DNA from: UBA7328 sp002471345
GTDB lineage: Bacteria > Bacteroidota > Bacteroidia > Chitinophagales > Saprospiraceae
DNA: 19,898 nucleotides
Direction: 5' to 3'
NCBI GenBank assembly: GCA_964011275.1
Contig: CAXGOB010000086.1
Span: 1 to 19,898 of the forward strand
Of this stretch, positions 8,959 to 16,787 are shown piece after piece. Made by a program: the position numbers and the translations under genes. The notes beneath the pieces are model-generated. The model was not told the DNA's origin, ran no database searches, and saw nothing but the letters and a program-made list of their open reading frames with translations. The first letter of the stretch is position 1. Each line of letters begins with the position of its first letter.

Positions 8959-9966
8959 TTGTTGTTCTTAGCTGCAGTAATATGTTGTTGCTCTTCAAGT
9001 GAAGTAGAAAAGAAGAAAGAAAAATCGAATATTAAGAATAACCCTGGTCACTACGTTGCTGTCAGTCCTCATTTTAATCTTTCAGAAATAAAGCATATTG
9101 GTGAACCTGCCCTGAAAGGAGTAAATAAAAGATACTTCTGGCGAACATTGGAGACAAGCAAAAACGAATATGATTTGTCCTGGATTGAGGAAGATCTAGA
9201 ATTCTGTTCAAAAAATAATAAACAACTCGTAGTATTTCTCTGTGATAGGTCTTTTTGGATCAAAGGAGCAATGCCTACTTACCTTAAGGAATATGAATGG
9301 AAAAATGAAGGAGGAGGGTTTTGCCCTATACGATGGCATCCTGAATTTGTGAATCGTTTTCTGGCTATTGGAAGAGCTATAGGTGATCGGTTTGATGCTC
9401 ACCCTAATTTTGAAGGAATAGCAATACAGGAAACGGCTCTAGACTTGACTGAAGAAGACGTTTTAAGATATGACTATTCTCCTGATAAATATCGGGATGC
9501 TCTCATCTCTACATTGAATGGCCTGCAGAATGCTATGCCTCAAAGTCATGTGTTTTGGTATCAGAATGGTCTTCATGATAATTCTAGACATCTTAGGCAA
9601 ATTGCGGACTCTTTATCAGGAGGTAAAATTGTTATGGGTGGACCTGATATTCTCCCTTATAGAAGATGGCTTAGACATACCTATAAAATTTATAAAGAAT
9701 ATAAAAATGAGCTTACTTTATTCTGTTCAGCACAGGACGACTCTTATAAACATCATAAAAATGATATTCGCATAACTGAAAAGCGACCGATTCATGAGGA
9801 AGGTTATTTAACTATGGAAGACATTTTTCTATATGGTAGGGACTCAATGCACATTAAGTATTTGTTTTGGAACAATTATTATGATGGAATTGAAAATGGG
9901 GGACGCACTTTTGATGATGCTATCGAGGTCATTAAAAAATATCCCACATTTAATACCTCTAGTTAA
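8959..9966 (+). CDS. TIM-barrel glycoside-hydrolase-like lipoprotein, start uncertain (probable one-base frame problem)
   Basis: The open frame from the TTG at 8959 gives 335 residues. Eight strand-like segments in order (VAVSPHF, GVNKRYFWRTLE, QLVVFLCD, GIAIQETA, HVFWYQN, KIVMGGPD, LTLFCSAQD, YLFWNNYYDG) fit a (beta/alpha)8 barrel like GH42/GH5-related or DUF4434-like proteins. Glu158 in IAIQETA sits at the end of strand 4, where clan GH-A enzymes carry the acid/base; I cannot name the substrate. The N-terminus LFLAAVICCCSSSE is a truncated lipoprotein signal. An ATG at 8933 would supply a complete signal (MIFFIRIFNLLFLAAVICC) if the T7 run at 8937-8943 had one more T. As read, that ATG runs into a stop after 12 codons. 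The gene may therefore be frameshifted, phase-variable, or affected by a sequence error. Confidence 0.65.
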   Translation: MLFLAAVICCCSSSEVEKKKEKSNIKNNPGHYVAVSPHFNLSEIKHIGEPALKGVNKRYFWRTLETSKNEYDLSWIEEDLEFCSKNNKQLVVFLCDRSFWIKGAMPTYLKEYEWKNEGGGFCPIRWHPEFVNRFLAIGRAIGDRFDAHPNFEGIAIQETALDLTEEDVLRYDYSPDKYRDALISTLNGLQNAMPQSHVFWYQNGLHDNSRHLRQIADSLSGGKIVMGGPDILPYRRWLRHTYKIYKEYKNELTLFCSAQDDSYKHHKNDIRITEKRPIHEEGYLTMEDIFLYGRDSMHIKYLFWNNYYDGIENGGRTFDDAIEVIKKYPTFNTSS

Positions 9967-10150
9967 AATCGAAGTATTTCAATATCAACCCTTTGAGCTA
10001 GAACTAATGCGATTCAAAGACCTAAAGCTGTTTTCTCTTTATTCCAGAGATTTTCTATTTTTTACTATTATAATTTCAATTTTGACTTTTGTTTTGTTGA
10101 ATAATATTGGAACAGGTTTTATTCAATTACGAATGATTTAATGTGATCAC

Positions 10151-10370
10151 TCAAAGTTCACAATATTGGATGAACAATTTTCTCATATTATGCCTAAGTA
10201 TATTGATTTGGTAAAAAGAAGAATTGTTATCAAAAAAAGGGATTTTAATAACCGACCATCAATTTAGGAATGTAACAGAAATTGCTGATGATATGTACTT
10301 GCTGAAGGATGGCGTACTTAAATTGATAAAGGATAATGAGGATTTACAATATCATGGATATATTAGATAG
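10151..10370 (+). pseudogene. C-terminal remnant of an ABC transporter ATP-binding protein
   Basis: Only the last third of an ABC ATPase is recognisable. Reading from 10151 gives SKFTILDEQFSHIMPKYIDL, the Walker B/D-loop region with Gln in place of the usual Pro after LDE. After a one-base frame change in the A5 run at 10213-10217 the sequence continues KEELLSKKGILITDHQFRN, which includes the H-loop His, then ADDMYLLKDGVLKLIKD to a stop at 10368-10370. Deleting a single A makes both pieces one frame. Walker A and the LSGGE signature were not found upstream: 9967-10150 is AT-rich and broken in all frames I read, although a stretch near 10110-10140 could be a scrambled signature region. The fragment cannot be functional. 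Confidence 0.82.
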
Positions 10371-10424
10371 ATAGTTACTGACCTTGTGAAAAAATGTGAA
10401 AGGGTTGACTCTAAAATCAAATAA

Positions 10425-11006
10425 ATGAAAAGAATCACTGTTTTTTGTGGGTCGAGTTCAGGCTCTTATGAAATCTATGAGGTCATTGCTAGAAGTGTAG
10501 GAGAGGAATTAGCTAATGATAATATTGAAGTGGTATATGGAGGAGCTAAAGTTGGACTTATGGGTGCTGTGGCGAATGGAGCTTTGGCTAAAGGTGGTCA
10601 GGTTATAGGGGTCTTACCCAATTTCCTAAAAACAAAGGAAATAGCTCATCAGGGATTGACTGAATTGATTTCAGTAGAAAGCATGCATGAAAGGAAAACT
10701 AAAATGAATGAATTATGTGATGGTGTAATTGCGCTTCCTGGTGGATTTGGTACCCTAGAAGAATTATTTGAAATGTTGACTTGGGCGCAATTAGGACTTC
10801 ATAGTAAACCTATTGGAATACTTAATATTAACGGCTATTATGATTCTCTTATAACCTTAGTGGATACAATGATTGACAATGGATTCATCAAAAATATTCA
10901 CAAAGACATGATTTTGATCAGTAATAAAGTTGATGACCTCATCGACAAAATGAAAAATTATAATGCCCCTATTGTTGAAAAATGGATTAGTAAAGAAACA
11001 TTATAG
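10425..11006 (+). CDS. LOG family / TIGR00730 Rossmann-fold protein (nucleoside-5'-monophosphate phosphoribohydrolase type)
   Basis: This 193-residue cytoplasmic protein has the complete LOG family signature. MKRITVFCGSSSG starts the Rossmann fold, VVYGGAKVGLMG follows, Arg90-Lys91 in MHERKTKM fits the catalytic region, and the PGGxGTxxE motif is at residues 105-113 (PGGFGTLEE). Family members cleave the ribose-phosphate from cytokinin-type or other nucleoside monophosphates; many bacterial ones probably act on ordinary AMP-like substrates. The length is normal for the family and no damage is visible, in contrast to the broken genes on both sides. It lies 54 bp after the ABC remnant. Confidence 0.93.
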   Translation: MKRITVFCGSSSGSYEIYEVIARSVGEELANDNIEVVYGGAKVGLMGAVANGALAKGGQVIGVLPNFLKTKEIAHQGLTELISVESMHERKTKMNELCDGVIALPGGFGTLEELFEMLTWAQLGLHSKPIGILNINGYYDSLITLVDTMIDNGFIKNIHKDMILISNKVDDLIDKMKNYNAPIVEKWISKETL

Positions 11007-11124
11007 TACGATCATTATTAGAATAGATAATCTTTAAAACTCCTTACACCACATTTACAATCTTTTTCAATTTAATTTTCTAGTCAAGATTACTTCTATG
11101 GAGTTTTGTAGAAAGTAAATAAAT

Positions 11125-12644
11125 ATGACTAATTCCTATTCAATTTGGGCCCAAACCATGTTGACAGTTTTGACAATTAACTTCTATTCCTGTATTGGGC
11201 AGAATAGCTCAGGTAACGAAAATAGTCCGGAAGCCCAAGCTGTTACATCAGTATCCGTAGAGATTGATAAACTAGTAAATTCCTATGCTGAAAATGGAGA
11301 TTTTAATGGAGCTATACTGGTATCAGAAGGTGGTGAAATAATGTATAAGAAGGGATTTGGATTAGCAAATATGGAATATTCCTAATCAATCAGATACCAA
11401 ATTCAGAATTGGATCCATTACCAAGCAATTTACAGCAATGCTGGTTGTACAACTTATAATAGAAGGAAAATTGGACTTGGATAAACCTCTTTCCACTTTC
11501 CTCCCAGATTATCCAAGTGAAAATGGAAAGAAAATAACTATTCATCGCCTCTTGACCCACACTTCTGGAATTCCTAATTCCTATGAATCCACTAAAGAAA
11601 AATCAAAGAGGCCTGATAGTTATACAGCAGAAGCATTAGTAGAAGAATTTGCAACTCTTCCGTTGGAGTTCAACCCTGGAGAGAAATTTAGCTATTGCAA
11701 TGCAGGATACTCCTTATTGGGATATTTAGCAGAAAAAGTGACTGGGAAAAGTGACTGGGAAAAGATATGAAGAACTGCTCCAAGAGTATATTTTCACACC
11801 CCTAAAAATGAATATTACTGGATTTGATCAACATCGAAAACGAATAAGCAAAAGAGCTTCAGGATACTTCAACAGCTGAGGTGAATATTCTAACTCAAAC
11901 TATATTGACATGTCTACTATATACGCTGCTGGTGGCCTTTAATCCACGGTAGAAGATCTCTCCACTTGGGATCAGGCTTTTTATACTGCTTCTTTAGCTC
12001 CAATTGAGTATTTGAAATTAATTTTTGCAAAGCATGTAGAAGATCCTGACTATGGTGGCCACTATGAATATGGATGGAGTATTAAGGAAAAACCTATTGG
12101 CAATTCTGAAGACGTAGTGGTGACGATTGGCCATGATAGAGTAATTGATGGGTTTTGTGCAATATTTACTCGTATACCATCTACTAATTCATCCATAATA
12201 CTTTTGAGTAAAGTGAGAAGAGGATCACTTAATGCCATGACAAAAGGCATTATGGGTATTCTTTATGATAAGGACTACGATATTCCTAAAAAATCTTTGG
12301 CTTATACTCTTTTAGATGTCATAAATAAAGAAAGCATTAAGAAAGGAAAAGCATATTATGATTCTGTCAAGAATGATCCTGATTTTTATAATGTTGAGAA
12401 TGAGATGAATGTAGTGAGTTACCGATTGTTAGAATCAGATAGAACAGAGGATGCTGCAGCGGTGTTACGATTAGGAATTGAAGCTTTTCCTAATGCTTTT
12501 AATCTTTATGACAGCTATGGTGAAGTTCTCAGAAAACTTGGAAAGAATGAGGAATCGATTAAGAATTATAAAAAATCAATAGAGCTGAATCCTGAAAATG
12601 AAAACGGTAAAAGGATTCTTAAGGAGATGGGAGTTGATTTGTGA
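11125..12644 (+). pseudogene. Serine hydrolase (class C beta-lactamase-like) with C-terminal TPR, broken by two frameshifts and two stops
   Basis: The reading frame can be rebuilt across three pieces. Piece 1 (11125-11385) holds a lipoprotein-like leader (NFYSC) and GFGLANME. Piece 2 (about 11374-11770) resumes with NIPNQSDTKFRIGSITKQFT, including the SxxK pair (Ser codon 11414-11416, Lys codon 11423-11425) and YCN at 11693-11701. Piece 3 (11763-12644) runs YEELLQEYIFTPLKMNITGF and ends in a TPR-like tail (about 12430-12630). The first break is explained by loss of one TGGAA unit at about 11372, the second by a 13-bp tandem duplication (11738-11763). In-frame stops lie at 11877-11879 and 11940-11942. 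The third active-site motif, normally HGG, reads His-Asp-Arg at 12132-12140, so catalysis is also impaired. Intact relatives are secreted serine peptidases or esterases. Confidence 0.9.
11738..11763 (+). repeat. 13-bp perfect tandem duplication (GTGACTGGGAAAA x2)
   Basis: Copies at 11738-11750 and 11751-11763 are identical and directly adjacent. Removing one copy restores the frame AEKVTGKRYEELLQEY, the expected continuation of the serine hydrolase. The duplication is therefore probably the event that broke the gene. Confidence 0.95.
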
Positions 12645-12720
12645 TTTTGAAAGGCCACTTTTTTAGAATAACATCAGTATTGAATCTATTATTAGCTAGC
12701 CTGGGCTGAAAAGATTCATG

Positions 12721-14919
12721 CTATTTAAAGGTCATTGACTCAACTCCTTCCCAATTCTTCGGGACACCTGCTTTTAAGAATGTTTCGGACTTCTTTAGAA
12801 ACAAATGAGCAGTATGATCTTCTAGATTTCGTTTTGGGATATCCTCGAACAAGTTGATTGCTTTCTCAAAGTCCTTGTTAAGATAAGCTATACTAGCTTC
12901 TTTAAATGAAAGCAGGGATTTAGTTTTTAAATCCAATAATGCAGGCTTATCACCATCAAAACATTCGTAAATTTTAATTACCTGCTTCTTCCCTTTGACT
13001 TGTACCGGCTCTAAGTATCTCAAACCAAATTGCGATTCATTCACTTTTCTGATCGAAGCATCACTCAAAAGTATATTGCATCCATATTGCTTTGTCAGAC
13101 CTTCCACCCTTGCTGCAGCATTTACAGTATCAGAGATAGTCGCAGCATCAAATCTATCTTCATCGCCCAATACTCCCATGATTAGTGGGCCTGTATGGAT
13201 TCCAATTCCTATAGTCAAATCAGGATTGCCTTCGTGCATTCTTTGATTATTATTTTGATTGTTGATTTGGTGCATTTCTATAGCTGCTTTGAGGGCTCCT
13301 TCTGGATTGTCAATAAATAGAGCCATAATACCATCGCCCAGGTATTGATTGATAAATCCACCATTTGACCTGATAATAGGCCCCATCTGAGCGCTATAGT
13401 TGCTCACAAATTTGAAATTCTCTGTAGGACTGAGCTTTTCCGATAAAGATGTATATCCTCTTATATCAGAGAACAATACCGTGACTTCTCGCTCAGTATG
13501 ATCTTCTAATTGAACGTCTGTAATTCCTTTTTTACCTAATGCAGAAATAAATTCATTGGGGACAAATTTGTTAATAGCTTTATTTATTTCCTGTTCAGCT
13601 TTGAGGTTCCTTTTTAGTTCTTCTTCTTTTTCTTCTTTAATCTTTCTACTTCTATACCCTGCGCTCAGTGCAAGTGCTGACATAGTGATGAGTATCCCTT
13701 TGTTAAGAAAATCAAAGGTCCTGTTGTAATTTTCTATATGAAATAAGTTCAAATTGAAAGAATAAAAAAGCATAACGCACAATACCAATATGGGCGGCAA
13801 AAAGGCGACGAAATACAACCTCTTGATAAAAGACGCTTTCTGTTTTGATGTAATCGCCATGTAGAGGCTGAGCCCCCAAGCTACTATTAGAAGAATAAAA
13901 GGTAATGGATTCTTTTGTGTGATATCTCTGGTGAAAGAACTGATTATGATTAGTGTTCCACCTATTCCTACAACGCAGGGAATTACCTTTTGAACAAAAA
14001 ATGACTGATTCGGATAGTTAAAATAATGCTGAGTAAATTTCAATTGACCAAGCATTATCAAGAAAATTCTGAGAAATGAAAGGTTGTCATGATATGACCG
14101 CCAAGTAGATAGAATGACAAATTCTCGATAATTGTCTAGTGTAAAGGCTATAGCCAAGAAACTTCCAATCATTAAAAAAGTCAAATACAATTGCATTTTT
14201 TCTCTCTCCATTAGATAGAGAAGAAGGACATAAAAGAACTGAAAAATCAGTATAGCATAAAACACTGATTGGGCAATTCCGAAATAGATTTGATTGGGCC
14301 AAATAGACGATTCATCAATATGATTGATACCTAATTGTTCTGGTAAAAACCTCTTGTCTTTTTGATCCATTTTTACCTGTACATACAGTTCAATAGTGTC
14401 ATTGGCAGGAACGTCTACTTCGATAAGAGGACTCCAAAATTTAAAAACTCTATCTTTTGATGGAATATCTAGCCCTGTCACTTGATGTACCCATTTCCCA
14501 TTTTTATCAAAGTGATAGGCATTGATAATATTAAAATTGACAAGGTCATTACCCAGTTCAGGTGCTATCTGAAGAATATGTTTTCTCAGCTGCTGATTAC
14601 CTTTAATTTGAGCCTTAAGCCAATAAGTAACATTTTCTTTTACATTCACCGATTCAGGATACTGAGGGTTGTATTTATCCCAGTTTTGGCTTACTTCTTC
14701 GATCCTTGCTTCATCATTCAGACCTTCAATGACCTGAATGTTTTGAAGTATATTAAATCTGTATGGGGACTCTGAAGGGTCTTTATTGAATTTTCCTGTG
14801 AAAGAGTATGGAACTTTTTGAAAATTAGAATTTTCTTGTGACTTAGCTGGGTTTTGCAAAATTAAAAACAGAAGTAAAAGACTTGTATATCTAATCCAAA
14901 TTTGTAATTGTAGTTGCAA
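12721..14919 (-). CDS. Class III adenylate/guanylate cyclase with 7TMR-DISM sensor module
   Basis: This 732-residue membrane protein probably makes a cyclic nucleotide in response to an outside cue. A signal peptide is at residues 1-28, then an extracytoplasmic beta-rich domain (about 45-200, DISMED2-like), seven membrane helices (about 212-236, 243-261, 282-296, 311-329, 338-355, 366-389, 406-421), a charged coiled coil (426-450) and the cyclase domain (about 474-655). Metal-binding Asp485 (LFSDIRGYT) and Asp529 (LGDGIMALF) and transition-state Asn600 and Arg604 (DTVNAAARVE) are all present. The base-recognition positions read Gln525 and Ala593, instead of Lys with Asp or Thr. A TPR-like tail follows (about 668-725). 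No ATG is available at the start: the frame opens after a stop at 14938-14940, and TTG at 14919 is the best start (ATT codons are alternatives). Confidence 0.9.
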   Translation of the reverse strand: MQLQLQIWIRYTSLLLLFLILQNPAKSQENSNFQKVPYSFTGKFNKDPSESPYRFNILQNIQVIEGLNDEARIEEVSQNWDKYNPQYPESVNVKENVTYWLKAQIKGNQQLRKHILQIAPELGNDLVNFNIINAYHFDKNGKWVHQVTGLDIPSKDRVFKFWSPLIEVDVPANDTIELYVQVKMDQKDKRFLPEQLGINHIDESSIWPNQIYFGIAQSVFYAILIFQFFYVLLLYLMEREKMQLYLTFLMIGSFLAIAFTLDNYREFVILSTWRSYHDNLSFLRIFLIMLGQLKFTQHYFNYPNQSFFVQKVIPCVVGIGGTLIIISSFTRDITQKNPLPFILLIVAWGLSLYMAITSKQKASFIKRLYFVAFLPPILVLCVMLFYSFNLNLFHIENYNRTFDFLNKGILITMSALALSAGYRSRKIKEEKEEELKRNLKAEQEINKAINKFVPNEFISALGKKGITDVQLEDHTEREVTVLFSDIRGYTSLSEKLSPTENFKFVSNYSAQMGPIIRSNGGFINQYLGDGIMALFIDNPEGALKAAIEMHQINNQNNNQRMHEGNPDLTIGIGIHTGPLIMGVLGDEDRFDAATISDTVNAAARVEGLTKQYGCNILLSDASIRKVNESQFGLRYLEPVQVKGKKQVIKIYECFDGDKPALLDLKTKSLLSFKEASIAYLNKDFEKAINLFEDIPKRNLEDHTAHLFLKKSETFLKAGVPKNWEGVESMTFK

Positions 14920-15020
14920 GGAATTGAAAAGGTGAATTTATTGTACTGACTAGATACAGCTCTTTTGCAATGAACGTGAAAGTATTGAAAATGTAAGTCA
15001 AAAATAGCCTGGAATTATTT

Positions 15021-15049
15021 TTTGATTTAGGCCTAAATAGTTAATTTAC
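15021..15049 (+). promoter_or_regulatory. Possible Bacteroidota promoter overlapping a 14-bp palindrome
   Basis: TTTG at 15021-15024 and TAATTTAC at 15042-15049 resemble the Bacteroidota -33/-7 elements (TTTG and TAnnTTTG) with a 17-bp spacer. The spacer contains the perfect palindrome ATTTAGGCCTAAAT at 15025-15038, well placed for a dimeric repressor. It lies 26 bp before the ATG of the beta-helix gene. The element matches are imperfect. Confidence 0.35.
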
Positions 15050-15074
15050 AATAAGTTCACACACAAAACATCTG

Positions 15075-16721
15075 ATGAAAACAATTGAAAGCGCTATTCT
15101 AGCATTTTGCCTCATTTTATATATTCCTTTCTTTTCTGCATCCTTTACTGTATCCAATTTGAATGATAGCGGACCAGGATCATTCAGATAAGCTATTATT
15201 GATGCAAATAATAGTCCTGGCGAAGATGTTATCGATGTGACTATTGCGGGGGCAGTGATTTTAGCATCTAATTTGAATACAATCACAGAGAGTTTGGTTA
15301 TTAATGCAAATGGATTGGTTATTGATGGGCAGACATCATTTAGAGGGCTGGATATAAATGGAAGTATGAATGTGACGATAAATGAAATTACTCTTAGACA
15401 GTTTTCAGGTGGAGATGGCCCTGCCTTGATCAGTCATACAGGCATGACCACAGTCAATAAAGGAATTTTTGTTGCCAATAGTGGTAGTAAGGGTGGTGCT
15501 GTAAGGAATAACGCGAAATTAAATTTTTATCTAACAGAGTTTGTCCAAAATACATCAACTGGAGAAGGCGGAGCTATTTTTAACAAAGGTACTCTTGATA
15601 TTACTCGTTGAAGTATTCATAATAACACAAGTTCAGATGATGGAGGTGGTATAATGAATAAAAATGGTGTTTTGACTCTGAATGAATCCACACTTTACAT
15701 GAACCAAGGTGTCAGAGGTGGTGTAATTCGACTTGAGGGAGGAACGGCTACTATAAGTAGAAGTACGCTATATAATAATCATGCCACAGATGATGGAGGA
15801 GCTATATCTAATGGATCAAGTAGTTCATTCTCACTGATCAATAGTACAATATCAGGAAACACGGCAGCTAATGATGGAGGTGGAATAAGAATTGCTTCAG
15901 GAGGAGGAACCATCCAAAGCAGTACCATAGTTTTGAATTCACTTACTGGGATGTCTGGAACGAGAGAAGGAGGGGGAATCATGCTCAATTCTGGCTCAAC
16001 TCTTTCTATAGGTTATACGATTGTAGCTTCCAATTCGGCACCTAATGGTGGATAAGATATTAAAGGATTTGTAGCACCTACATCAGATGGATACAATATA
16101 ATTGGGAATAATAATGAGGCTATGTTTACAGCCACTACTGGGGACCTTGAGAATATAGATCCAATGATAAATGGATTGGGTTTCAATGGTGGTCCAACGT
16201 TAACCCATTCTCTCCAAATGGGTAGCCCAGCCCTCAATGCAGGAGGCACATGTCAGGCAGAAGATTAAAGAAATTTCCTCCGAGATGCATCATGTGATAT
16301 AGGAGCATATGAGAATGCGGCAACATGCCCAAATCTAAATGTTGTTGCAGCTTTACCTATAATTACAGAAAGCATTTGTTCCGAAAATAATGGAATCCAT
16401 TCTGGAGGTGCCATCACTGAGAATCTAATTGATACCTGCCCAGCAGGTTCATCACTTATGTATTCAACTGATAATGTAAACTTCTCGCCTATAGTTCCAA
16501 ATTATATACAAGACACACCTATAACTGTATACACCAAATGTATTTGTACAATGGATTCAGCAGTTTCAAGTGCTTCTTCCTCGGTAACAACCTCATCGGG
16601 CCTTTGTCCTCCCGCACCAATTCCGACAATGAGTGAGTGGGGACTAATAATTTTGTTTATTATTTTAACGATTTTTGGAGTGAGAGCAGTAAGTATTTCT
16701 CAGTCCTTCATTAAAGAATAA
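15075..16721 (+). pseudogene. Secreted parallel beta-helix (choice-of-anchor Q-like) protein with IPTL-CTERM tail; four in-frame stops
   Basis: One continuous 549-codon frame starts at the ATG at 15075 and is interrupted only by stops at 15189-15191 (TAA), 15609-15611 (TGA), 16053-16055 (TAA) and 16266-16268 (TAA). There is no frameshift. Order of parts: signal peptide (MKTIESAILAFCLIL, about residues 1-23); the conserved start TVSNLNDSGPGSFR; a beta-helix with Pmp-like GGAI/GGGI and NN repeats (about 135-325); the choice-of-anchor Q end (GGPTLTHSLQMGSPALNAGG, then CDIGAYE); a Cys-containing domain; and the C-terminal sorting signal IPTMSEWG at 16620-16643 with a hydrophobic helix and a short charged end. 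Intact relatives are surface-attached or secreted adhesin-like proteins. As read, only short pieces could be made unless stops are read through, so I call it a pseudogene with some doubt. Confidence 0.82.
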
Positions 16722-16787
16722 GGCTAGATTTTGACAAATATTAAAGGAGTAAGTATACTAGGACGTCATTATATCAAGTCAGTGCTT

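Noticed and set aside
9833..10141. 102-codon plus-strand open frame overlapping the end of the TIM-barrel gene
   Set aside because: Its first half is an out-of-frame reading of the TIM-barrel gene, and the rest shows no family features. It looks like chance openness in AT-rich DNA next to the ABC remnant.
12698..12707. AGCC/GGCT inverted repeat between the serine hydrolase remnant and the cyclase
   Set aside because: The loop would be two bases and the stem four pairs, with no T run, so it is not a credible terminator.
15189..16268. Genome-wide reassignment of TAA to glutamine
   Set aside because: Intact genes in the same window end in TAA at the expected family lengths (5539-5541, MATE at 7681-7683, amt at 19815-19817), so TAA works as a stop.
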